Positions 55,000 to 63,817 of a DNA stretch of 64,000 nt are shown piece after piece. Position 1 is the first letter of the stretch. Each line of letters opens with the position of its first letter. Both the position numbers and the translations under genes were made by a program. The DNA is taken from contig JBEIHF010000007.1 of NCBI GenBank assembly GCA_040381535.1, forward strand, positions 15,134-79,133, given 5' to 3'. Source of the DNA: Micavibrio_A sp040381535. GTDB taxonomy: Bacteria > Pseudomonadota > Alphaproteobacteria > Micavibrionales > Micavibrionaceae. The notes beneath the pieces are model-generated. The model was not told the origin of the DNA, did no database searches, and saw nothing but the letters and a program-made list of their open reading frames with translations.

Positions 55000-56220
55000 A
55001 TGGATTATAATCACATATTTGCAGGAAAAGTCGAGACGCTTCGGGAAGAAGGCCGCTATCGCGTTTTCGCGCCGTTGGAACGAATTTGCGGCAATTTTCC
55101 GCGCGCTTTTTACACAGCGCCGAACGGAGACCGCAAGGAAGTAACCGTCTGGTGTTCCAACGACTATTTAGGCATGGGGCAGAACCGCACCGTTTTAGAT
55201 GCAATGCACAACGCGCTCGATCTTTACGGCAGCGGCGCGGGCGGCACGCGCAATATTTCGGGAACGCACAAATTGCATGTGGATCTCGAATCCTCCCTTG
55301 CCGATCTGCACAACAAAGAATCCGCGCTGGTTTTTTCCTCGGGTTACGTCGCCAACGAAGGCGCTCTATCGACGCTTTTGAAATTACTCGGAAACGCCAT
55401 CGTATTCTCAGACGCCATGAACCATGCGTCCATGATCCACGGCATCAAATCATCAGGCGTTGAAAAACGTGTTTTCTGCCACAATGATCTGGCGCATCTC
55501 GAAGAGCTTTTGAAAGCGGAAGACATAAACCGCCCGAAAATCATTGCGTTTGAATCCGTCTATTCCATGGAAGGCGATATCGCGCCGATCGAGCAGATTT
55601 GCGATCTAGCAGAAAAGTACAACGCTTTTACCTATATCGATGAAGTGCACGCAGTGGGATTATATGGCCCCCGCGGTGGCGGCATAGCGGAAGAACTCGG
55701 ATTGCTCGACCGCATAGATATGATCGAAGGCACGTTCGGCAAAGCCTACGGATTGATGGGTGGATTTATCACGGGAAAAACGGCGACGATCGATGCCGTG
55801 CGCTCTTATGCTTCGGGCTTCATCTTCACGACCTCCCTGCCCCCCGCCGTTCTCGCGGGAGCATTGGCCAGCGTGGAATATTTGAAGACTTCGCAAATAG
55901 AACGCACACGCGCGCGCACCAACGCACGAACCCTCAAATCCCTGCTCGATCAAAACGGATTGCCATATATACAGGGCGAAAGTCATATCGTTCCGCTGAT
56001 CATCGGCGATGCCACCTGCTGCAAGATGGTAACGGATATTTTGCTGGATCATCATAATATCTATGTCCAGCCCATCAATTATCCTACTGTGCCACGTGGT
56101 ACGGAACGCATGCGTCTGACCGCCACGGCAGCCCACAGCCAAAAGGATATTGAGAATTTTGTCGGGACGTTGCGCGATCTATACAGCGCCAACCATTTTT
56201 ACAACTTCAAGAGAGCTTAG
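55000..56220 (+). CDS. hemA: 5-aminolevulinate synthase
   Basis: 406 residues. It condenses glycine and succinyl-CoA, the C4 route to haem, which is typical of alphaproteobacteria. Recognisable blocks are [54 protein letters not shown] and the PLP lysine Lys248 in [18 protein letters not shown]. The C-terminus is complete and overlaps the stop of the TetR/COQ9-like gene by 4 bp on the other strand. Substrate glycine is also handled by the gcv operon at the window start. Confidence 0.96.
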   Translation: MDYNHIFAGKVETLREEGRYRVFAPLERICGNFPRAFYTAPNGDRKEVTVWCSNDYLGMGQNRTVLDAMHNALDLYGSGAGGTRNISGTHKLHVDLESSLADLHNKESALVFSSGYVANEGALSTLLKLLGNAIVFSDAMNHASMIHGIKSSGVEKRVFCHNDLAHLEELLKAEDINRPKIIAFESVYSMEGDIAPIEQICDLAEKYNAFTYIDEVHAVGLYGPRGGGIAEELGLLDRIDMIEGTFGKAYGLMGGFITGKTATIDAVRSYASGFIFTTSLPPAVLAGALASVEYLKTSQIERTRARTNARTLKSLLDQNGLPYIQGESHIVPLIIGDATCCKMVTDILLDHHNIYVQPINYPTVPRGTERMRLTATAAHSQKDIENFVGTLRDLYSANHFYNFKRA

Positions 56221-56828
56221 AGCATGAACGTGTTGGCGGCCTGTTCGGCGCGGTTTAATCCGCGGTCCAGTGCGGCCATGGTTTTGGCGAGGTCTTCGCT
56301 TTCATCATCCACCCATGCCTTCAGAACATAAACATACACACCCGTGAGGCCCGCGATTTTTATCGCCCCGCGCATGCCGTTTGTATCCATGCCCACAGCC
56401 TCTAACATCCACGCCATGGAACGGCCCAGATGCGGCAACGATATGATCGCCTGCTTGGGATCGGTCGTAAAAGATTCCAAAACGGAAACAATCGCAGCGC
56501 GGTCTTCGTTCAGAATATCAAAACGCTCCATTATGATATCGAACAAACGATCGCGTTCGGGCATGGAAGGATCAATTTCTCCGAAAGCTTCGAGTGTTTT
56601 TTTATCGAGCATGCGGCCATAGGCGTTCAGAATATCACCCTTGTCATCGAACACGGCGGAAAGTTCTGCGAGGCTCGCACGGCTCTCTTGGGCAATGTCC
56701 GTAAGCGTTACCATGTCCCAACCCATGCGGGCCGCAAGATTGAGCGCTGCTTTTACTGCGCGCTCTTTCACGGGCTGGATGGATGTGACCTTTTTTGGAG
56801 ATGATTTAGCTTTGGATTTCGCGGCCAT
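56217..56828 (-). CDS. TetR/COQ9-like helix-turn-helix protein
   Basis: 203 residues. The N-terminal 35 residues are basic and low-complexity ([14 protein letters not shown]), then a TetR-type HTH with [24 protein letters not shown]. The C-terminal helices ([40 protein letters not shown]) match the alphaproteobacterial group related to COQ9, which in mitochondria binds lipids for ubiquinone synthesis. It may be a lipid-sensing regulator or a ubiquinone-biosynthesis protein; sequence alone cannot decide. Convergent with hemA. Confidence 0.7.
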   Translation of the reverse strand: MAAKSKAKSSPKKVTSIQPVKERAVKAALNLAARMGWDMVTLTDIAQESRASLAELSAVFDDKGDILNAYGRMLDKKTLEAFGEIDPSMPERDRLFDIIMERFDILNEDRAAIVSVLESFTTDPKQAIISLPHLGRSMAWMLEAVGMDTNGMRGAIKIAGLTGVYVYVLKAWVDDESEDLAKTMAALDRGLNRAEQAANTFML

Positions 56829-56903
56829 GGGGGCTTGTCTTTCCGTATTATTTCTATAGGAATAACCTTCTGAACATCAAAAATCAACCGAAAGAAGAGT
56901 TTC

Positions 56904-57917
56904 ATGACCAAAGTGCAAAACAACGCAACGTACGGCCTGACCACCATCGGCAATGCCATCGTTGATGTTTTGGCCCCTTCATCCGAAGAGTTCATCGCCG
57001 AACAGGCAAAAAACGGCATGGCTCGGGGCGCGATGAACCTGATCAATGCCGAACGCGCATTGGCTCTTTACAACGAAATGGGCCCCACCACACAGGCTTC
57101 GGGCGGCTCAGCTGGCAACACTATTGCGGCGTTCGCATCCTTCGGCGGAAAAGGCGCGTATATCGGTAAAGTTGGCAAAGACGAACTGGGCAATGTATTC
57201 CAGCATGATTTAAATTCCATTGGCGTGCATTACAACACCGCACCGGTCATCAGCGGATCGCACACGGCACGTTCGATGATTTTGATCACACCTGACGGCG
57301 AGCGCACGATGAACACTTTCTTAGGCGCCTGTCTTGAACTCTCCCCCGACGATATCGATGCGGAGCTGATTCAAAATTCCGCCGTCACATATCTAGAAGG
57401 TTATCTGTTCGATCCGCCGCTCGCCATGGAAGCGTTCTACAAAGCCGCAAAAATCGCGCACGATGCAGGCCGCAAAGTTTCGCTAACATTGTCTGATTCT
57501 TTCTGCGTCGGCAGGCACCGCAAAGCGTTTCAGGAACTGGTTGAAAAACATATCGACATTCTTTTCGCCAACGAAGAAGAAATAAAATCGCTCTACGAAA
57601 CCGCCACCTTCGAAGATGCACTTGCCATCATCAAAGACAAATGCGAAATCGCGGCCTTAACCCGCAGCGAAAAAGGCTCGGTTATTGTCACGAAAGACTC
57701 CCTCACCGAAATCAAAGCCGAGCCTGTTTCCAAAGTTGTAGACACGACGGGCGCAGGGGATGCTTACGCGGCTGGCTTCTTGTTTGGTTACACACAAGGC
57801 AAAGATATGGCGACATGCGGGAAGCTGGCATCGATTGCGGCGGCCGAAGTGATTTCGCATATAGGCCCGCGCCCGCAGGCTGTGCTCGCGGAACTTGCGC
57901 AAAAGAAAGCGGCCTAG
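56904..57917 (+). CDS. Adenosine kinase-like PfkB-family kinase
   Basis: 337 residues. Adenosine-kinase-type features are TIGNAIVDVLA at the N-terminus, SGGSAGNTIAAFASFGGKGAYIGKVG, TFLGACLELS and VDTTGAGDAYAAGFLFGYTQG with the catalytic Asp. Alphaproteobacterial homologues annotated as adenosine kinase have the same length and pattern, but other nucleoside or sugar substrates cannot be excluded. Its end overlaps the corA end by 4 bp. Confidence 0.85.
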   Translation: MTKVQNNATYGLTTIGNAIVDVLAPSSEEFIAEQAKNGMARGAMNLINAERALALYNEMGPTTQASGGSAGNTIAAFASFGGKGAYIGKVGKDELGNVFQHDLNSIGVHYNTAPVISGSHTARSMILITPDGERTMNTFLGACLELSPDDIDAELIQNSAVTYLEGYLFDPPLAMEAFYKAAKIAHDAGRKVSLTLSDSFCVGRHRKAFQELVEKHIDILFANEEEIKSLYETATFEDALAIIKDKCEIAALTRSEKGSVIVTKDSLTEIKAEPVSKVVDTTGAGDAYAAGFLFGYTQGKDMATCGKLASIAAAEVISHIGPRPQAVLAELAQKKAA

Positions 57918-58894
57918 AGCCAGCCTTTTTTCTTGAAGTAAAGCAACGGCAGGATCGCCGAGCCCACCATCAGCCCAAGTGCGATGGGGTAGCCGTACAT
58001 TTCGTTCAATTCGGGCATATGCTGGAAGTTCATGCCATACACAGATGCCACCAGCGTCGGGGGCAGAAACACCACGGCGGCAATGGAAAAAATCTTGATG
58101 ATCTGGTTTTGCTCGAGATTGATCATGCCGAGCGTAGCCTCCAACAAAAACGTCATCTTGTTTGACATGAAACTGGCATGATCATTCAACGCAATGACAT
58201 CGCGGTTCAATGAATTCATTTTAAACTTGATACCTTTTTGCTCTGGCGCCGCCACCAAAAGACTGTGGTGGAGCATCATGCGTGTAATCGTGGTAAGGCT
58301 TTCCCGAATAAGCGACAATAAATCCCCCTTCGCGCCAACTTTGCGGATGGCGGATTGAAGCATATTGGTTTTACGCTTGATCGTAATTTTCTTGGAACCG
58401 AAAATATCGCTCGAAATCTGGTCGATCTCGCTTCCCAGCGCCTCCAGAGAATCCGCGATGCGGTTGATAAAGGATTCCGTGATGTCGAGCATCAACGCGT
58501 GCGGCGAAGCGATGCTTACTCCGTTTTTCTTTTGTGCCTTGCTGATATATTGCGAAAACGACATCAGTTCGCTGTAATGAATGGTGACCAGCGTGTTTTT
58601 GAAAATGATGAAAGTCACGGGCGCCTTCACAGGATCATCGAGATGCACCTGCGCCACCGCCGTCATAGTCATATAATCCGCACCGTCTTCGTCGTATAAA
58701 CGGTTGGATGGCTCGATTTCCAGCATGTCTTCTTTGGTCGGCACGGAAATCTTTAAAAAACCCTCAACCGCATTGTCTTCCGCGACGGTCGGGGAACCCA
58801 GATCGATCCATCCAGTATCCGTTTCCTGATTCAAATCGGAAAGATTTTCCAGTTCCTTCAAACGGTCTCCCTCTACCTTGAAGACACGGATCAT
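57914..58894 (-). CDS. corA: Magnesium/cobalt transport protein CorA
   Basis: 326 residues from the ATG at 58894, which overlaps the macro-domain stop as ATGA. The N-terminal cytosolic domain and the long stalk helix (AVDDxxS-type region replaced here by ALMLDITESFINRIADSL) lead to two C-terminal membrane helices with the CorA signature YGMNFQHMPEL (GMN) in the loop. It forms pentameric Mg2+ channels. The C-terminal tail is short and basic (YFKKKGWL). Confidence 0.92.
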   Translation of the reverse strand: MIRVFKVEGDRLKELENLSDLNQETDTGWIDLGSPTVAEDNAVEGFLKISVPTKEDMLEIEPSNRLYDEDGADYMTMTAVAQVHLDDPVKAPVTFIIFKNTLVTIHYSELMSFSQYISKAQKKNGVSIASPHALMLDITESFINRIADSLEALGSEIDQISSDIFGSKKITIKRKTNMLQSAIRKVGAKGDLLSLIRESLTTITRMMLHHSLLVAAPEQKGIKFKMNSLNRDVIALNDHASFMSNKMTFLLEATLGMINLEQNQIIKIFSIAAVVFLPPTLVASVYGMNFQHMPELNEMYGYPIALGLMVGSAILPLLYFKKKGWL

Positions 58895-59448
58895 TGTTTC
58901 AATTCCAATTTTTGGAGTTGTCCTTGATATGTGCTCATCATCGTGTGATCGACGCACATGATTTTTACAAAATCGAGGCGCGGGTCAAGGACCTCAGCAA
59001 TCGCCTTGAGCGCCACACGCGCGAAACGGATATGCGGGAAGTCGCGCTTGTCACGCCCCAACGCGGGAATGGCGATGGTTTTGACGTTGTGGTCCTGCGC
59101 CGCGCCGATAGCCCCGCGGTAACAATTCATCAGGTCGCGCTCCTCATACCCGTTGCCGCCGTCCCAATCGGCCAAAACCGCCATGAAAAGCGCCTTGTAC
59201 GGGGCGTTATAGGGCGGCAACGTGAAAACCTCACCGTTTTTGGGCGTGCTGATATGGGTTTGGATATAATAATCGAGTTCCGGTCCTGCCAGCTTGCAGA
59301 TGGCAGAATTCAGCCCCCCGCCCCATTTTAGATTTTCGTACATAAAAAAGAGTATGGACTCACAATCTCCCTGTGACAGGATTTCGCCATGCTCTATCTT
59401 TATCCTGTCTGTATAAGACGGTCTTTTTAATCTGTTGATTTTAAACAC
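58891..59448 (-). CDS. Macro-domain protein
   Basis: 185 residues: IKIEHGEILSQGDCESILFF (domain entry), YENLKWGGGLNSAICKLAGPELD (the ADP-ribose-binding glycine loop), GEVFTLPPYNAPYKALFMAV, and the second loop IAIPALGRDKRDFPHIRFARVALKAI. Such domains bind or hydrolyse ADP-ribose or O-acetyl-ADP-ribose. The first loop has Glu-Asn-Leu where many MacroD-type enzymes have catalytic Asn residues, so binding rather than hydrolysis is possible. Its stop overlaps the corA start, so the two genes are coupled. The upstream region is the gene-free stretch 59449-60102. Confidence 0.8.
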   Translation of the reverse strand: MFKINRLKRPSYTDRIKIEHGEILSQGDCESILFFMYENLKWGGGLNSAICKLAGPELDYYIQTHISTPKNGEVFTLPPYNAPYKALFMAVLADWDGGNGYEERDLMNCYRGAIGAAQDHNVKTIAIPALGRDKRDFPHIRFARVALKAIAEVLDPRLDFVKIMCVDHTMMSTYQGQLQKLELKQ

Positions 59449-60102
59449 AAAAAACCTCTACTTTTAACCTTTATATATTCTGTGTAGATTTTTTGACTAT
59501 GCACATCAATTAATCAGCGATGATGCTCTGATTTGTGGGCTTTGACAATCCTGCGGCATAAGCCCCCTTCACGGGTCAAACTCCCGCACAGGACGCCAAT
59601 TTTTTTACGCTGATATTCTGGCCTACCCTATGCGCGATCAACAGATTAATATTTTGCAGGGCATTATAATGAAAGCAGAGAAGATGAACTGCAAATTCAA
59701 TGAGAGAAAAGCTTATAACCAAATCATAGCCAGCCCCTTATACAGCACAAGCACAACTGACCCCCCCCCCTATAATCCGGTCCATGATCCAAGCTAACAA
59801 CTAACCTGAACATGGGCCGGATTATAGGGGGGCAGTTGTGGGAATGCGAGTGCCACCGTTAGGGATTTAATGAACATATAGCAATGGTCGGTTATGTTCT
59901 TAGGAAAGTTGACCATCTTCATTAGAACCTAGTTGTGCTGATATGGATCTTTTAGGCGCAAGAACTGATGGGATTTTTACGAAAGGATGTTCTGGGAAGG
60001 TAAGGACCCCTCTGCACTCTCTAACTTGAGCATTGCAGAACCATCAAAATTAAAAAAACTTTCCGCTATTACCTCCTGTTGCTATACGTCTGTCCTCGAA
60101 AA
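59449..60102. other. Gene-free 654-bp stretch between core genes and accessory operon
   Basis: No convincing coding frame is visible on either strand. It holds the long hairpin at 59752-59840 and a small palindrome (AATCAG at 59512-59517 with CTGATT at 59528-59533). The promoter of the macro-domain/corA operon should lie at its left end. The rest looks like decayed intergenic DNA, slightly AT-rich, and is the largest such gap in the window. Confidence 0.7.
59752..59840. repeat. Long imperfect inverted repeat with IS3-like ends (MITE-like)
   Basis: Left arm 59752-59786 and right arm 59811-59840 pair over about 30 bp around a 24-nt loop. The pairing is CACAACTG with CAGTTGTG, then a C10 run against G6 (5-nt bulge), TATAATCCGG with CCGGATTATA, one T-G wobble, and CCATG with CATGG. 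Within it a 77-bp segment (59758-59834) starts TGACCCCC and ends GGGGGGCA, the TG...CA form of IS3-family ends. No target duplication is seen. It could be an internally deleted IS end pair or a MITE. No T-run follows, so it is not a terminator. Confidence 0.75.
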
Positions 60103-61308
60103 CTAAATGGGCAGGGCATTTTCTACCAGACGGACGAAATAAGCCGCACCAATCTTGATCAGTTCATCGTTGAAATCGTAGCCACCATTATGAAGTGGTC
60201 TGTTACACGGATTTTGCGAATCCGGCATTGCTTGTCCGAAAAACATGAATGCGCCCGGAATATGTTGCAGAAAAACCCCAAAATCTTCACCGCCCATGCA
60301 AGGCTCGCAATCTGTTGTAACATTTTGCTTACCCAGAAGTTCGGCGGCGATAGCTGAGCTGAACTGAACGGCCTGCGCATCATTGACAGTAGGAACATTT
60401 TCCTTGATGAATGTACAGACAGCGGTTGCGCCTTGTCCTGCTGCAACGGATTGACAAATTTCTTTTATGCGGCCCAAGATATGTTCGCGAGTTTTAGTAT
60501 TAAGTGTCCGGACTGTCCCAAAAAAGTGAGTTTTTTCTGGAATAACACTGGCAGCGCCTGTCCCGCCATGAAGATTTGTGACAGATATAACAGCGGGCCT
60601 CAAAGCCGAAAGCTCGCGGCTGACGATGGTTTGAATTTGGGATATCATATGAATTGCCGTCATGATCGGGTCAATCGTTTGATGGGGCATAGCCCCATGG
60701 CCGCCTCGCCCGGAAATACTTACTTCGAAACGATCCACCGAAGCAAGCATGCCACCCGCTCTTGTCGCCGCATGGCCCAAAGGCAACTCTGGCCAGTTAT
60801 GAATGCCATAAATCATGTCCATGGGATAGCGATTTAAGATTCCCTCCTCGATCATTCGGGCAGCACCACTGTCAGCCACCTCCTCGGCTGGTTGAAAAAT
60901 AAGGATAGCTTTTCCGTTGAAATTTCTTGTACTCGCAAGATATTTGGCCGCACCGAGCAGTGTCGCTGTATGACCGTCATGCCCGCATGCGTGCATTTTT
61001 CCCTGTTCGCGGGAGACATAAGGCAGATTTGTGCTTTCGGTAATATCAAGTGCATCCAAATCCGCACGCAAACCTATAGATTTTTTGCTGTCGTTGCGTT
61101 TTCCTTCGATGGTCGCGATTATACCGGTCTTCGCCCAGCCACGTTCGTACTGTATGCCCCATTCATCCAGCTTGCCGGCTACAAGATTGCTAGAAAACGT
61201 TTCTTCATAGGCAGTTTGGGGGTTTGCATGCATTTCACGCCGACAGGTACTCAGTTCGTCAAAAGATTCTTCCATGAAGTTTTTAACGATTTCAATCTGC
61301 CTGCTCAC
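60103..61308 (-). CDS. M20D-family amidohydrolase (HipO/DoeB-like N-acyl amino acid hydrolase)
   Basis: 401 residues from a GTG start that overlaps the aminotransferase stop (GTGA). Zinc motifs are MHACGHDGHTATLLGAA, FQPAEEVADSGAARMIEEG (general base Glu-Glu) and the later GIHNWPELPLG; the dimerisation domain has SGRGGHGAMPHQTIDPI, and CMGGEDFGVFLQHIPGAF carries the C-terminal ligand region. The family removes acyl groups from amino acids, e.g. hippurate, IAA conjugates or N-acetyl-diaminobutyrate. Its partner aminotransferase is of the diaminobutyrate type, so an N-acetyl-diamine substrate is plausible but inferred. Confidence 0.88.
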   Translation of the reverse strand: MSRQIEIVKNFMEESFDELSTCRREMHANPQTAYEETFSSNLVAGKLDEWGIQYERGWAKTGIIATIEGKRNDSKKSIGLRADLDALDITESTNLPYVSREQGKMHACGHDGHTATLLGAAKYLASTRNFNGKAILIFQPAEEVADSGAARMIEEGILNRYPMDMIYGIHNWPELPLGHAATRAGGMLASVDRFEVSISGRGGHGAMPHQTIDPIMTAIHMISQIQTIVSRELSALRPAVISVTNLHGGTGAASVIPEKTHFFGTVRTLNTKTREHILGRIKEICQSVAAGQGATAVCTFIKENVPTVNDAQAVQFSSAIAAELLGKQNVTTDCEPCMGGEDFGVFLQHIPGAFMFFGQAMPDSQNPCNRPLHNGGYDFNDELIKIGAAYFVRLVENALPI

Positions 61309-62639
61309 GTTATTGATCTTCCTATAATTCGGCTAGCTACCCGTTTTTGCATCCCCTGATCCAAGGATAGCTCCGCAAGAGATTTATCCAAAGCACCCAA
61401 AAACATATCGCAGATTTCACGGTTTATTGTAAGAGGCGCGAGCACACGCAGTACAGCGCCTTGCCTACCACCGCGCTCCATTACAATATTCTTGTTTAAC
61501 ATGGAATGCTTGATATTCAGGCATAGATTACCTGGATCTGGAAGATTTTTGTTCATCTCCACGCCGATATAGAGCCCTTTGCCACGCACTTCGCCGACTA
61601 TATCAGGATACTGATCCTTGATTTGATTAAGTCGCCGCAACATATAATCACCCTGTGTCTTCGCGTTATCAACCAAATTTTCATCACGAATCGTTTCTAG
61701 CAGAGCTCTCCCGGCAGTCATGGCGTATTGCTGGCCACGGAACGTACCGATATGATCGCCAGGCTTCCAACAGTTCATTTCCTGTTTGAACGCAATTAGA
61801 GCCATCGGAAAACCCCCGCCGATTCCCTTTGAGATCGTAATGATGTCGGGTTCTACATTATTATTTTCAGCACAAAACCAATGGCCGCATCGGCCAAGGC
61901 CTGCCTGAATTTCATCAAAAATCAGAACGATGTCGTACTCATCGCAGATTTTGCGCAGTTCCTGAATAAAGCGCCTCGGAGCGATGATGGTGCCCCCCTC
62001 GCCCTGTATAGGCTCCACCAGCATGGCACCGGGGCGTCCTGTGCCCGAATGATCGTCTTCGAGAGCAAGACGGATCTGTGCCAGACAAAAATCAGTGGCG
62101 GATTCTTCCTTGCAAAATCCTTCGGGAAAACGATACGGATACGGATAAGGCATAAATGTCACGTCACGGTGGCTGGCTAGTCCTGCTTCGCGCATATAAT
62201 TATTTGATGTGACGGATAAGGAACCTTGCGACATGCCGTGGTACGCGCCATGAAAAGCAAAAATTCCATAGCGCCCCGTTTTGATAGCAGCAAGCTTTAG
62301 GGCCGCTTCTACAGCGTCGCCTCCCGTAGGGCCGCAGAAATGCAAACGTATATCATCTTTTTTTTTGAATGGCAGAACCGGCAGGAGAGTATTTGCAAAT
62401 TCTTCCTCCGCATTGGTACGAAGGTCAAGATGGTTCATAAACGGGTCCTGGATACCGGTAATGGCCTCTACGATCGCCGGATGATTGTGGCCCAGAAGGA
62501 GGGTTCCGGCCCCGCAAAGGAAATCGAGATAGGCCCGCCCATCCCTATCGTAAAGGTAAAATCCATTGGCCTTTTCAAAAACCTGCGGTACCGAACGTGA
62601 GTAGCTCCGCGCACCGGATTCCCAAGGAAACTTTTTCAT
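61305..62639 (-). CDS. Diaminobutyrate-type class III aminotransferase (EctB/Dat family)
   Basis: 444 residues from the ATG at 62639; AGAGG lies 8 nt upstream, while the ATG three codons earlier sits directly against that site. The N-terminus WESGARSYSRSVP and LYDRDGRAYLDFLCGAGTLL are typical of L-2,4-diaminobutyrate:2-oxoglutarate aminotransferases, together with HFCGPTGGDAVEAALKLA, LIFDEIQAGLGRCG and the PLP lysine in DIITISKGIGGGFPMAL. Known members serve ectoine, siderophore or diaminobutyrate/diaminopropane synthesis. No EctA or EctC homologue is present here. It lies 48 bp after the GNAT-like gene. Confidence 0.88.
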   Translation of the reverse strand: MKKFPWESGARSYSRSVPQVFEKANGFYLYDRDGRAYLDFLCGAGTLLLGHNHPAIVEAITGIQDPFMNHLDLRTNAEEEFANTLLPVLPFKKKDDIRLHFCGPTGGDAVEAALKLAAIKTGRYGIFAFHGAYHGMSQGSLSVTSNNYMREAGLASHRDVTFMPYPYPYRFPEGFCKEESATDFCLAQIRLALEDDHSGTGRPGAMLVEPIQGEGGTIIAPRRFIQELRKICDEYDIVLIFDEIQAGLGRCGHWFCAENNNVEPDIITISKGIGGGFPMALIAFKQEMNCWKPGDHIGTFRGQQYAMTAGRALLETIRDENLVDNAKTQGDYMLRRLNQIKDQYPDIVGEVRGKGLYIGVEMNKNLPDPGNLCLNIKHSMLNKNIVMERGGRQGAVLRVLAPLTINREICDMFLGALDKSLAELSLDQGMQKRVASRIIGRSIT

Positions 62640-62687
62640 TATCGCCATCCTCTATATCAACGTCGCTGTTTGAGTATACTTCTTTAA

Positions 62688-63557
62688 TTAGACTGGGTTG
62701 TTTACGGGAGCGGCCATTGGCACGGAAGGAACTCTGTGTTTCAGTGCTGTCAGCTCAGCCGACATGTAGCCTGGAGCAGGAATTCCAAGTTCGTGCAGAC
62801 GCGCCAGATATTCGAGTTGTGATAAATATTGCTTTGCCAGTGAGAATCCAGAGAGATCTAAAGGAGTTTTGGTTCCGTCCCTGCGTTCTACATAACCTTT
62901 TTTTATTACATTCAAGACAAGATGCGCATTTTGTGCGACCGCCTCTTGGTCCATACGCAAAAAGACAAAACCATAGCCGAGCGCTTCGGGGGTTTTGTCC
63001 GCTGGTAGTTCTTCTGTCTGTAGTTTTTCCAGCTTACCGGTTGGCAAGAATTTTGGCCAGGTCATATCTCTATGAAGCATACTAACCACTTTGGCCGCGG
63101 CCGGAACATCGTCGACTTCTGCATAAACAAAACGCAGGCTATCTTCCTTGAGATAGGCTAGTAAGGCCTGTGATGAGATCATGATCTGGTAGAGACCATA
63201 GCCGAGCGCGCTTTTACTACGGCTGTTGGCAGGGTCTGGTGGAAAGTGTGTCTGGCCTATTTCTGTCCAGTGGTGGCTTGGATAATCGGGATCAATTTTT
63301 TGGAACGCGCCAGATGCACCAACCAGGAGTCCTTCATCCGTTTCGATAAGAAACATATCGCCGCGCTCTACGCAAGCCGGCGTCAAATCTCTGCGGTAAG
63401 CATAATTCGGGTGGGAGTGACCATCATAAAAAGCAAGGACGTTCGTAACATCTTCAGGAGAGGAAAAGCGCAAACGGAAAGCTTTTGGACGATCATCATG
63501 ACCGCTCGCACGCGAATCAAATTCGTGAAAAATAGTTTGTTTAGACTCTGTATTCAT
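62688..63557 (-). CDS. GNAT-like protein, first gene of the accessory operon
   Basis: 289 residues from the ATG at 63557 (AGGAG 7 nt upstream; the ATG two codons earlier is too close to it). The N-terminal 190 residues look like a GNAT acyltransferase: RLRFSSPEDVTNVLAFYDGH, VERGDMFLIETDEGLLVGAS and a possible acetyl-CoA loop in SALGYGLYQIMI. The C-terminal 100 residues are helical and not part of the standard domain (LAKQYLSQLEYLARLHELG). It is not a clear EctA. It starts the leftward operon GNAT-like, aminotransferase, amidohydrolase. Confidence 0.6.
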   Translation of the reverse strand: MNTESKQTIFHEFDSRASGHDDRPKAFRLRFSSPEDVTNVLAFYDGHSHPNYAYRRDLTPACVERGDMFLIETDEGLLVGASGAFQKIDPDYPSHHWTEIGQTHFPPDPANSRSKSALGYGLYQIMISSQALLAYLKEDSLRFVYAEVDDVPAAAKVVSMLHRDMTWPKFLPTGKLEKLQTEELPADKTPEALGYGFVFLRMDQEAVAQNAHLVLNVIKKGYVERRDGTKTPLDLSGFSLAKQYLSQLEYLARLHELGIPAPGYMSAELTALKHRVPSVPMAAPVNNPV

Positions 63558-63561
63558 TCGC

Positions 63562-63575
63562 ATACTCCTGAGTAT
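63562..63575. repeat. Palindrome over the ribosome-binding site of the accessory operon
   Basis: ATACTC and GAGTAT are 6-bp perfect arms around CT. The repeat covers the AGGAG site that serves the GNAT-like gene on the minus strand, so it could be an operator or block translation when folded. Seen in sequence; the role is inference. Confidence 0.45.
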
Positions 63576-63817
63576 TTTTCAGTTTTCTGGCACCTCTTGC
63601 AATACAAAGTTTTACCAAAAGGCGCAATCAGCAAGCGTGCTGCGACGCAAAAGAACGCCCTGCAAAGCTTCTCTCGGTAAAATATGTTGGTGGATATCCC
63701 GTCGAAATCCGCGAAGCCACTAGACATCCTCTCCGCTCCCTTTTCCACCACGCGAACTATCAAGGGAGCCATTATTGGTTTGATCAACCCCCAATCTTTG
63801 GTCTTGCATATAGCTAG

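Noticed and set aside
60103..62639. Ordinary ectoine biosynthesis cluster
   Set aside because: No ectC or recognisable ectA; the M20 enzyme would fit ectoine breakdown but the set is incomplete.
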